Shown piece after piece: positions 8,179 through 14,462 of a stretch of 15,559 nucleotides of DNA; the first letter of the stretch is position 1, and each line of letters starts with the position of its first letter. A program made the position numbers and the translations under genes. Below the pieces are notes generated by a model. The model saw only the letters and a program-made list of their open reading frames with translations. It was not told the origin of the DNA and searched no databases. The stretch comes from JAGLHV01 sp023143305 [NCBI: Clostridia bacterium]. Its GTDB lineage: Bacteria; CBDUZB01; JAGLHV01. The stretch is from positions 1-15,559 of the forward strand of contig DAOVVV010000045.1 in NCBI GenBank assembly GCA_030637025.1, in the 5' to 3' direction.

Positions 8179-9693
8179 ATGCAGGATGAATACATAAGAG
8201 CATTAATTGCTGTAGCAATAATTATTGGGATAGGACTAGGGATTTATTTATTAGTTTATTTTTTATTGTTTAAAAGACGAGGGGGTCGTCCTTCCAGGGT
8301 AAATTTTTTTTGGGGTTTATTCATCGGATTAATGAGTATAAGATATTTTATTTTTTTAGGACCGCAAGGGATAATATTTAAGCCGTTAGATTTTATTGTT
8401 TTTCTAATTGGTGGTTATATAATAGTTAAAATATGTGATTTTTATCTAATAGAAAGAAAGATAGAAACAGGAGAAATTACTTTCCCTTCAAAATGGCATA
8501 AGGCAATTCGAAGATTGAGTTATTGTTTATTGGCTTTTATCAGTGCTTTAATAATGTGGAAGGGTGATTTTCTTCCCTGGTTTGTTCTCTTTGGGATAGT
8601 AGTTATTGTTGTGACTGTTGCTTTACAGGATTGGTTGCAATCTGCCGTTAATGGGTTGCAATGGGGGAAGCTTTTTGAGGTAGGTAATTGGCTTGTTGTA
8701 GGGGATAAAGAGGGAAAAGTTGTTGAAGTAAATTTACAAGGCTTAAAATTACAAACAGAAGATTTTAACTCTTTATTTATTCCTTCTGCCGTTCTTGCTA
8801 AAGAAAAAGTAATAGATTATGGATTATCTACACAAAGACATAATTGTGTAGTTGAAATGGATGTAAATTCTTCGGTGCCTCCTGATAAAGTGAAGGAACT
8901 GTTAGTACAAGGTATTTCTGAAATTCAGGGGGTTAGTAAGCTTCCTTCCCCGCAGGTTTTGATAATTTCATTTGGCAATCTTTGGATAAAATATAAATTG
9001 ACTTTTTGGATAGAAAATTTTTCTGAGCGAAGAAAAATAATATCTAAGGCCTATAATTTAATTTGGTATTATTTTAAAAGGGAAGAAATAGAAAATCCTG
9101 CCCTTGTTTATGATATATATGCTCATATAATTTCACCGGAAGAAAAAGCCAGGAAAAAATCACAGGAAATTTTGTACAAAAAAGAAATACTTAAAAGAAT
9201 AAGGTTTTTGTCTGTTTTTACTGAAGAAGCTTTGGCTAAAGTAGTAGAAAAATCAAAAAAACGACTTTTTTTAAAAGGAGAAACAATAGTTAAACAAGAT
9301 CAAAAGGGAGATTTTTTATTTATCGTTTTATCGGGTAAAATTAATTTGAGCAGTAAAAAGAAAGGTTTAAATAAAGAGTTTTTTTCTACTTGTTTGGGAC
9401 CTGGAGATTTTTTTGGGGAAATGTCTGTTTTTATTGATGAAGAGAGTTTATCTACGATAACCATAGAAGAAAGAAGTGAGTGCTTACTTTTAGACAGGGA
9501 AAGCATAAAAAACGGTTTGATTACTAATGCCGCGATTGTCCAACCTATAAGTGAAATTTTAGCGGAAATACAAGCACATCAAAAAGAGAGGATAGAAAAA
9601 GAACTGGATAAAGTAGAAAATATTGTTTCTATGGACCAGAGAATTAAGAATATAGCTTTAAAAATAAAAGAAGTTTTTAAAATACTGCAATAG
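8179..9693 (+). CDS. MscS-family channel with C-terminal cyclic-nucleotide-binding-like domain
   Basis: This is an inner-membrane small-conductance mechanosensitive-type channel. Hydrophobic segments lie at ~8-31, ~43-60, ~69-90, ~113-127 and ~131-155. The last, followed by ALQDWLQSAVNGL (148-160), is the pore/TM3 region, and FEVGNWLVVGDKEGKVVEV (166-184) is the MscS beta domain. A cytoplasmic domain follows. Residues ~345-470 form a CRP/CNB-fold domain with FGEMS (412-416) at the start of the phosphate-binding cassette. This architecture is that of the bacterial cyclic-nucleotide-gated (bCNG) branch of the MscS superfamily. The cassette Arg that normally contacts the cyclic phosphate appears to be Ser423, so cAMP binding is doubtful. 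The gene starts 17 bases after the cyclase stop with a good RBS (AGGGAGG), so it is likely in the same operon. A c-di-GMP or voltage/tension response is possible but unproven. Confidence 0.9.
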   Translation: MQDEYIRALIAVAIIIGIGLGIYLLVYFLLFKRRGGRPSRVNFFWGLFIGLMSIRYFIFLGPQGIIFKPLDFIVFLIGGYIIVKICDFYLIERKIETGEITFPSKWHKAIRRLSYCLLAFISALIMWKGDFLPWFVLFGIVVIVVTVALQDWLQSAVNGLQWGKLFEVGNWLVVGDKEGKVVEVNLQGLKLQTEDFNSLFIPSAVLAKEKVIDYGLSTQRHNCVVEMDVNSSVPPDKVKELLVQGISEIQGVSKLPSPQVLIISFGNLWIKYKLTFWIENFSERRKIISKAYNLIWYYFKREEIENPALVYDIYAHIISPEEKARKKSQEILYKKEILKRIRFLSVFTEEALAKVVEKSKKRLFLKGETIVKQDQKGDFLFIVLSGKINLSSKKKGLNKEFFSTCLGPGDFFGEMSVFIDEESLSTITIEERSECLLLDRESIKNGLITNAAIVQPISEILAEIQAHQKERIEKELDKVENIVSMDQRIKNIALKIKEVFKILQ

Positions 9694-9750
9694 AAAAGTA
9701 TCTTGTATGGGCAATCTTTTTATTCAGACTGTGTCACAATCCCCTTTTTT

Positions 9751-9836
9751 GTAGTCGCAGGTTTTTTTCCAAATCCGCCTGAGGTTGAGCGGACAAGTCG
9801 CTCGCGGAAAAGCTTCGACGATAACGTTGCGGCTAC
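9751..9836. repeat. Imperfect palindromic element (structured spacer, MITE- or REP-like)
   Basis: The ends pair over 9 bases: GTAGTCGCA (9751-9759) with TGCGGCTAC (9828-9836), one G-T wobble. Inside are TCCGC/GCGGA (9774-9778 / 9789-9793) and GTCG/CGAC (9797-9800 / 9816-9819), which gives a branched fold. It is more GC-rich than its surroundings. No clear target duplication or ORF is seen. It could be a non-autonomous mobile remnant or an RNA structure between the channel gene and coaX. Confidence 0.5.
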
Positions 9837-9848
9837 CACATAAAAATA

Positions 9849-9886
9849 TGAGTTATGACTCAGTTTGATTCTCAAGTATCCGGATA
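9849..9886. promoter_or_regulatory. Two short palindromes upstream of coaX
   Basis: TGAGT-TATG-ACTCA (9849-9862) and the perfect palindrome TATCCGGATA (9877-9886) lie about 80-120 bases before the coaX start. Such symmetry is compatible with operator sites, but no matching promoter is evident and no regulator is known. Confidence 0.25.
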
Positions 9887-9967
9887 ATTTAGAGAAGCAG
9901 TCAGGAAAACGGTAACAATAATAGTAAAAGAAAATAAAGGATTAATAACCTACATAAAGGAAATAGC

Positions 9968-10732
9968 GTGCTTTTAGTAATAGATATAGGTAATAGTAAT
10001 ATTGTTTTTGGAGTCTATCAGAAAGAATCATTATTGCATACTTGGCGGAAAGTTACCGGGAAAAAAGTAATTTCAGGCAACTACTCTAAAGACCTTCTAA
10101 GAGAGTTAGACTTTAAAAAAATCAGGAAAGAAGAGATTAATGGGATAGAAATTGCCTGTGTAGTTCCTTCTCTTTTACCTGATTTTAAAAAGTGGTGTAA
10201 AGATTTTTTTTCAGTAAATCCATGTGTGGTGAAACCGGAAGAAAACGCATATGTTAGAATTTTATGTGATAATCCCTCTGAAGTAGGAGCAGACCGTATT
10301 GTAAATGCTGTTGCGGGTTATAGTAAATACGGAGGACCTTTAATCATTGTAGATTTTGGTACTGCTACTACTTTTGATATAATAGGTATTAAAGGTGAAT
10401 ATCTGGGAGGAGTTATTGTTCCCGGGATAGGAATTTCAGCAGAAGTGTTATTTGAAAAAGCGGAAAAACTTCCTTTAGTAAAACCATTAAAACCGGACAA
10501 GGTGGTGGGTAAAAATACAGAAGAAAGTATCCAGGCAGGCTTGTTTTTTGGAGCTATAGGGCAGGTAAAGGAAATTATCAGTAGGATTAAAAAAGAAATT
10601 AATATTTCTCCTAAGGTAATTGTTACCGGAGGATATGCTGAATTAATGAAAAGGGAGATAAAAGAAGTAATAATTGATGCTTGTTTAACTCTGGAAGGGT
10701 TAAGGATTATATATGAGAAAAACAGGCAATAA
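9968..10732 (+). CDS. coaX: Type III pantothenate kinase
   Basis: This cytoplasmic enzyme phosphorylates pantothenate with ATP, the first step of coenzyme A synthesis. CoaX differs from CoaA by its ASKHA (acetate kinase/Hsp70-like) fold. The phosphate-binding start DIGNSN is at 6-11, the PSLLP motif at 67-71, the catalytic-Asp motif GADR at 107-110 (D109), DFGTATT at 129-135 with the second nucleotide loop, GGVIVPG at 147-153, GKNTEESIQAG at 181-191 and VTGGYA at 219-224. The length of 254 aa is typical. It starts at GTG 9968, giving MLLVIDIGN, with AAGGAA at 9957-9962 as RBS. It stands alone, with a 274-base spacer before it, and is a housekeeping gene unrelated to the upstream signalling cluster. 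Confidence 0.95.
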   Translation: MLLVIDIGNSNIVFGVYQKESLLHTWRKVTGKKVISGNYSKDLLRELDFKKIRKEEINGIEIACVVPSLLPDFKKWCKDFFSVNPCVVKPEENAYVRILCDNPSEVGADRIVNAVAGYSKYGGPLIIVDFGTATTFDIIGIKGEYLGGVIVPGIGISAEVLFEKAEKLPLVKPLKPDKVVGKNTEESIQAGLFFGAIGQVKEIISRIKKEINISPKVIVTGGYAELMKREIKEVIIDACLTLEGLRIIYEKNRQ

Positions 10733-10740
10733 AATTAAAT

Positions 10741-10789
10741 TGTGTATAATGTGGATAACTTTGGGGATAAAACGAATAATTTATCCACA
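10741..10789. promoter_or_regulatory. Cluster of DnaA-box-like 9-mers
   Basis: Two perfect matches to the DnaA box TTATCCACA lie here: TGTGGATAA (10750-10758, minus) and TTATCCACA (10781-10789, plus). Two one-mismatch copies accompany them: TGTGTATAA (10741-10749) and TGGGGATAA (10762-10770). Four boxes in 49 bases beside AT-rich DNA (T8 run at 10807-10814) resemble part of a replication origin or a DnaA-binding regulatory site. No dnaA, dnaN or rpmH gene is in the window. Confidence 0.5.
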
Positions 10790-10871
10790 AATATTCATTA
10801 TTAGTATTTTTTTTGCATAAGTTGTTTTTAGATAAGGGATTGATATATGGTTGAGTAATATCATGGTTTTA

Positions 10872-10918
10872 CTCTCCGCCATAAACTTGAACTTTATGCT
10901 CAGATTTATGGCGGAGAG
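10872..10918. repeat. 14-base inverted repeat that includes the tRNA 3' end
   Basis: CTCTCCGCCATAAA (10872-10885) is the exact reverse complement of TTTATGGCGGAGAG (10905-10918), with a 19-base loop. The right arm covers the last 10 bases of the tRNA-Ser including CCA. No T-run follows on the minus strand, so it is not a standard terminator. Confidence 0.85.
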
Positions 10919-11002
10919 GGAGAGATTTGAACTCTCGCTAGCCCTTAACAGGCTACTACAGGTTTAGCAAACCCGCCCCTTCAGCCACTTGGGTACCTCT
11001 CC
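10909..11002 (-). tRNA. tRNA-Ser (anticodon GCT, reads AGC/AGT)
   Basis: Read on the minus strand, the gene starts GGAGAGG at 11002 and ends CCTCTCC-G-CCA at 10909. The acceptor stem pairs over 7 bases and CCA is encoded. The anticodon stem CGGGT/ACCTG encloses loop TTGCTAA, giving anticodon GCT. The long variable arm (TAGCC...GGCTA) is the class II hallmark of tRNA-Ser. The T arm is GAGAG-TTCAAAT-CTCTC. The total of 94 bases with CCA is normal. Confidence 0.96.
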
Positions 11003-11020
11003 TCACCATTTCTTTCGGTA

Positions 11021-11049
11021 ATGTTAGCAAAATAAAAAGTATTTGTCAA
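11021..11049 (-). promoter_or_regulatory. Sigma-70-type promoter of the tRNA-Ser gene
   Basis: On the minus strand a perfect -35 TTGACA (11049-11044) is followed by a 17-base spacer and -10 TAACAT (11026-11021). Transcription would start about 10 bases before the tRNA 5' end at 11002. Confidence 0.7.
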
Positions 11050-11088
11050 TACTGATTTAGAATTGTGTCATTTAAGAAATCAACTACC

Positions 11089-11224
11089 CCGCAGCAAGCT
11101 GCGGACCGTTCTAATCCCTTCAAGGGAGTTTATGCTGAGCAAAACGAAGTACTCAGGATAAACTCAGCTGAAATGAGCAGGATTAATTCGACTACAGAAT
11201 TTTTGTCAGCGTAGCTGAAAAACT
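11089..11224. repeat. Hairpin-dense gene-free stretch
   Basis: The 333-base gap between the tRNA and the PAC2 gene holds no credible ORF but a series of inverted repeats: CCGCAG-CAAG-CTGCGG (11089-11104); CCCTT-C-AAGGG (11116-11126); a 14-pair stem with one mismatch, 11126-11139 with 11152-11165; and TCAGC-GTA-GCTGA just before 11220. The long stem's loop region shares CTGAGCAAA-CGA with the terminator loop near 15486-15500 in reverse orientation. It looks like stacked intergenic palindromic repeats; function unknown. Confidence 0.6.
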
Positions 11225-11254
11225 CTAAGTCTCATTGAATTAAAAAAATTAAGA

Positions 11255-11283
11255 TTGACTTTTTGTGTTTCCTGTGTTAATTT
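11255..11283 (+). promoter_or_regulatory. Candidate promoter of the PAC2 gene
   Basis: TTGACT (11255-11260), a 17-base spacer and TAATTT (11278-11283) lie about 50 bases before the ATG. The -35 is strong and the -10 weak. Confidence 0.35.
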
Positions 11284-11335
11284 TTTAATAAGAGAGTAAA
11301 TTTTAAATTGTTAAAAAAATAGAAGGTTAATTAGA

Positions 11336-12256
11336 ATGCAAGATATAAAAATTTATCAGGAGATAAAGATAAAAAAGCCGGTTATGTTTGCTGCCTGGCC
11401 GGGAATGGGAAATGTAGCTCTGGGTGCTATTGATTATTTGAGAAAAAAGATGAAAGCAACATTATTTGCTGAAATTGATATTGGCCGGTTTATTATACAT
11501 GATTCTATTATCATTGAAAAAGGAATAGCGAAACTTCCTTATTTGCCCAAAAACCTGTTTTATTATTTGCCCGAACCTGAATTAATTATTTTTGAGGGTG
11601 AATCTCAATTGATAGGAACGCCGGGTCTGAAGTTAGTAGATTTAATTTTAAATTTTGCCGAGGAATATAAAGTACAAAGAATATATACCGGAGCAGCATT
11701 TCCTTGCCCTATGAATCATAATGAGCGTTCTTCTCTCTATGCTACAGCAAATAGTGCCGGCTCAAAAGATTTCCTGGAAAAGAAAGGGATCGAAGTTTTG
11801 GGGGAGGGGCAGATTTCAGGTTTGAATGGGTTATTAGTCGGTTTTGCAAAACTTAGACAAATCGAGGCTGCCTGCCTGTTAGCTACAATACCTTTTTATG
11901 CTATAAATTTTCCCAACCCTAAAGCTTCTAAATTATTATTGGAAATGTTTATGAAAATATTAAATCTTCAAACTTTGGATTTTAAAGATTTGGATAGGGA
12001 TATTAAGAAAATGAATAGTAAAATGAAAGAGATTGAAGAGAAGATAAAAGATATTTTTCCCCTGAAAAAAGAGGATAAAACACAAATTAAAGAAGAAAAA
12101 GCACCTCATTATGTAATAGAAAAAGTAGAAAAACTCTTTCAAGAAGCCAGGATAGATAAGGAAAAGGCTTATTTATTAAAAGAAGAATTAGACAGATGGA
12201 ATTTATATAAACTATATGAGGATAAATTTTTAGATTTATTTAGAAAACATCATTAA
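11336..12256 (+). CDS. PAC2-family protein (proteasome-assembly-chaperone-2-like, PF09754)
   Basis: This belongs to the PAC2 / COG1938 family, named after a eukaryotic proteasome assembly factor but widespread in archaea and some bacteria where its role is unknown. Family marks are WPGMGNVALGAIDYL (21-35), IIFEGESQ (84-91), IYTGAAFP (116-123) and ISGLNGLLVG (160-169). The predicted fold is a single alpha/beta domain of ~210 residues. It is followed by a basic, Glu/Lys-rich helical tail (~215-306) likely to form a coiled coil. The length of 306 aa is typical of the prokaryotic members. The RBS GAAGG lies 9 bases before the ATG. No proteasome or ATPase gene lies beside it. It converges with the DUF1015 gene downstream, so the two are not cotranscribed. 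Confidence 0.85.
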   Translation: MQDIKIYQEIKIKKPVMFAAWPGMGNVALGAIDYLRKKMKATLFAEIDIGRFIIHDSIIIEKGIAKLPYLPKNLFYYLPEPELIIFEGESQLIGTPGLKLVDLILNFAEEYKVQRIYTGAAFPCPMNHNERSSLYATANSAGSKDFLEKKGIEVLGEGQISGLNGLLVGFAKLRQIEAACLLATIPFYAINFPNPKASKLLLEMFMKILNLQTLDFKDLDRDIKKMNSKMKEIEEKIKDIFPLKKEDKTQIKEEKAPHYVIEKVEKLFQEARIDKEKAYLLKEELDRWNLYKLYEDKFLDLFRKHH

Positions 12257-12286
12257 TCTGCTTTAAACCCTTTCTTGGCTATTGTC

Positions 12287-12303
12287 TTAAAATCCAATTT
12301 TAA
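12287..12303. terminator. Weak AT-only hairpin between convergent genes
   Basis: TTAAAAT-CCA-ATTTTAA (12287-12303) sits between the PAC2 stop and the DUF1015 stop. It is symmetrical and followed by A/T runs on both strands, so it could help end both transcripts. The stem has no G-C pair and would be unstable. Confidence 0.25.
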
Positions 12304-12314
12304 AAAAATTACGA

Positions 12315-13604
12315 TTATTTTAAGGAAAGACGGATTTGATTAAGGACTAACCCTGTAAGTAATTTCGGATAAAAATAAGTTGTTTTTTGAGGAAGGGTTA
12401 TTCCTGTGACCGCAATATTCTTAATTTCTTCAATGGAAGCTGGGAGTAAAAAGAAGGCGATTTTAAATTTTCCTTTATTGACCAGATTAATTGCTAAATG
12501 TGCATCTCTTGTATAAGAAAGGTTTTTTTCATATTTTGTTTTACTCTTAAGTCCCAATAAATTTTTTAAAATATACTGGTGAAGGATGTGGGTAAAAGAT
12601 AAAACGGGGGTAACTTTGTTTTTTTTCAAAGTTAATAAATAATACTTGTTCTTATCTTTTTTATACATTCCAAAAGCACAGATGTTTTGTCCCTTCATTT
12701 TTTCTAACCGGGAAAATAATATTTCTTTTCGTTTGAATACTTCTATCTGAAAATTATTTGCTAAGTTTTTCTCCAGATTGGCTAATTTTTTTTCGGGTAA
12801 AGAAGAAATTAATCTATGAGTTGGCAAAATAGTAAGGTTTTCATTTTTCATATTAGAAAAAAACATCATGACATAATCAAAGGAAAGGTTTTTTTTAAGA
12901 GAGGATGATTTTTTCTTTATTTCATTTTTGTAATTAAGAGCTGTTTCATAACGGTGATGTCCGTCTGCAATAAAGATTGTTTTGTTTTTCATCTTTTTGC
13001 ACAAGTTATTTATAATTTTGGTGTTTGTTATTTTCCAAATTTTATGTTTTATTTTTTCTTCGTCTATCAGATTAATATTCGGATTCTTTTGGACAGTGTT
13101 TTTCAGGATATTGTCTATTTGGTTTGTCTTGTCCGAATAAAGAGAAAAAATACTTGAAGAGTTTATTTCACATGTTCGAAGGAGATTTAACCTATCCTTT
13201 TTAGGACGGCTTAAAGTCTTTTCATGAGGGAAAACAACTTTTTTCTTAAAGTCCTCTAATTTAATTAAAGCTATAAACCCAACTTGTTTTTTCTTTTTCC
13301 CTTTGAAAATATATTCTTCCTGGTAAACATAAATGCAAGGCTTTTCATCTCTCAGGAAAACACCTTCTTTTAACCAATTGTTGAAATGTTCTTTTGCCCT
13401 GGTGTATTTATTATTGGTTTTGGCCGTGTCAGTGGGAAATTCCTGCCCCAAAATTATTCGAATAATATTGTTTTTGTGTTTACGGTAATATTTTTTTTGT
13501 TCTTGAGGAGAAATAACATCATATGGAGGGGTGACTACTTGAGAAATATTTCTAATTTTTTTAGGATTATATAAAACCCCTTTAAAAGGAATTATTTTTG
13601 CCAT
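12315..13604 (-). CDS. DUF1015-family protein
   Basis: This is a conserved protein of unknown function (PF06245) found in many anaerobic and thermophilic bacteria and in archaea. Family marks, numbered from the chosen start, are IIPFKGVLYNP (4-14), VVTPPYDVIS (23-32), FPHEKTLSRPKKDRLNLLR (125-143), the core motif IADGHHRYETAL (212-223) and ILPTHRL. The length of 429 aa is full. Two in-frame ATGs compete. AAGGA touches the outer one (13613) but lies 9 bases before the inner one (13604), so the inner start MAKIIPFKG is chosen. The GHHR motif resembles that of ParB/sulfiredoxin-fold serine kinases (inference). It is transcribed toward the PAC2 gene. Confidence 0.88.
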   Translation of the reverse strand: MAKIIPFKGVLYNPKKIRNISQVVTPPYDVISPQEQKKYYRKHKNNIIRIILGQEFPTDTAKTNNKYTRAKEHFNNWLKEGVFLRDEKPCIYVYQEEYIFKGKKKKQVGFIALIKLEDFKKKVVFPHEKTLSRPKKDRLNLLRTCEINSSSIFSLYSDKTNQIDNILKNTVQKNPNINLIDEEKIKHKIWKITNTKIINNLCKKMKNKTIFIADGHHRYETALNYKNEIKKKSSSLKKNLSFDYVMMFFSNMKNENLTILPTHRLISSLPEKKLANLEKNLANNFQIEVFKRKEILFSRLEKMKGQNICAFGMYKKDKNKYYLLTLKKNKVTPVLSFTHILHQYILKNLLGLKSKTKYEKNLSYTRDAHLAINLVNKGKFKIAFFLLPASIEEIKNIAVTGITLPQKTTYFYPKLLTGLVLNQIRLSLK

Positions 13605-13654
13605 TTTCACCATTCCTTACTTAAAAATAAATTTTTTCTAACAAAGTTTAATAG

Positions 13655-13683
13655 AATATATCATAAAATAATTTTAAAATCAA
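13655..13683 (-). promoter_or_regulatory. Candidate promoter of the DUF1015 gene
   Basis: On the minus strand TTGATT (13683-13678), a 17-base spacer and TATATT (13660-13655) lie about 50 bases upstream of the start at 13604. The -10 matches 5 of 6 and the -35 4 of 6. The region is very AT-rich, so chance matches are possible. Confidence 0.45.
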
Positions 13684-13785
13684 GAAAAATATAAAGAGTA
13701 GATTACTTAATAATAATAGGAAAACTAAATATTTTCTATTTTATTATTAATGATTCCTGTTGAAAATTGAATGAATATTTTTTCT

Positions 13786-13815
13786 TTGACAAGTTTGTAA
13801 TGTTTTTAGTATAAT
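13786..13815 (+). promoter_or_regulatory. Consensus sigma-70 promoter of the macro-domain gene and hisG
   Basis: TTGACA (13786-13791) and TATAAT (13810-13815) are both perfect, with an 18-base spacer. The predicted start near 13822 leaves a leader of about 65 bases before the ATG. No attenuator or leader peptide is evident in it. Confidence 0.75.
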
Positions 13816-13887
13816 TTTAAACGAAATTGTTAAACTATTTTTTTAAAGATTAATTTTATTAGAAAGACAATATAAAAGGTATGCTTT

Positions 13888-14442
13888 ATGGATGACATTT
13901 GTCTCAATATAAAAAACACCAAAGTAAAAGTTTGCTGTGGTGATTTACTAACACAGGAGGTAGAGGCTGTTGTCTCTCCTGAATCAACCAAGCTGGAAAT
14001 GGATTTAGGAGTTGCAGCTATTATAAAAGAAAAAGCAGGAGAAGCTGTTCAAAGAGAAATAGCTAAAATTGGGACTATTCCTGTAGGGGAAGTAGTAGTA
14101 ACTTCGGCCGGAGCTCTTGGTGTAAAATATATTTTTCATGTAGCTACCTGGGAAAATATGAAATTGCCGGTAAGAGAAAATATGCAGATAGCGTTAAAGA
14201 ATTGTCTCTTACATGCAGAAGAAATGAAAGTGAAATCTATTGCGTTTCCTACTTTAGCATTGGTTAAGGTAAAACTCGCTTATGATATGTGTGCCAGGGT
14301 TATGATGGAGGAAGTTTTTCGTTATTTACTAAATAATGACAGTTCTCTGGAACTGATTGTGTTTAATTTGTTTAACGAAAGTAGTTTTAATTCTTTTAAA
14401 AAAATGACTAATATTTTAAAAGAAGAGTTTCTTATTATTTAA
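13888..14442 (+). CDS. Divergent macro-domain protein
   Basis: This is a single macro domain, a fold that binds ADP-ribose or related nucleotides and in some members removes ADP-ribose or acetyl groups. Visible features are the N-terminal strand VKVCCGDLL (13-21, family GDIT), VEAVVS (25-30, family VDAIVN), GVAAIIKEKAG (41-51), G-VVVTSAGALGVKYIFHV (67-85, family iT.gy.L.a..iiH.v) and IAFPTLA (118-124). Key ligand loops are altered. The NAAN segment is SPES, the GGGV loop is EMDLGV, and the second Gly-rich loop after FPTL reads ALVKVKLAY. Ordinary ADP-ribose binding or hydrolysis is therefore doubtful. The length of 184 aa is standard. It sits 65 bases behind a consensus promoter and 20 bases before hisG, so the two are probably cotranscribed. 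Confidence 0.8.
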   Translation: MDDICLNIKNTKVKVCCGDLLTQEVEAVVSPESTKLEMDLGVAAIIKEKAGEAVQREIAKIGTIPVGEVVVTSAGALGVKYIFHVATWENMKLPVRENMQIALKNCLLHAEEMKVKSIAFPTLALVKVKLAYDMCARVMMEEVFRYLLNNDSSLELIVFNLFNESSFNSFKKMTNILKEEFLII

Positions 14443-14462
14443 CAGGAGAAGATTCTTTCAAA

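Noticed and set aside
10750-10814. DnaA-box inverted repeat plus T8 run as a terminator of coaX
   Set aside because: The arms are 22 bases apart and the T-run begins 17 bases after the stem, which does not fit an intrinsic terminator.
12954-13157. Plus-strand 67-aa open frame antisense to the DUF1015 gene
   Set aside because: Its composition is that of a reverse-strand shadow and the DUF1015 frame is clearly coding.
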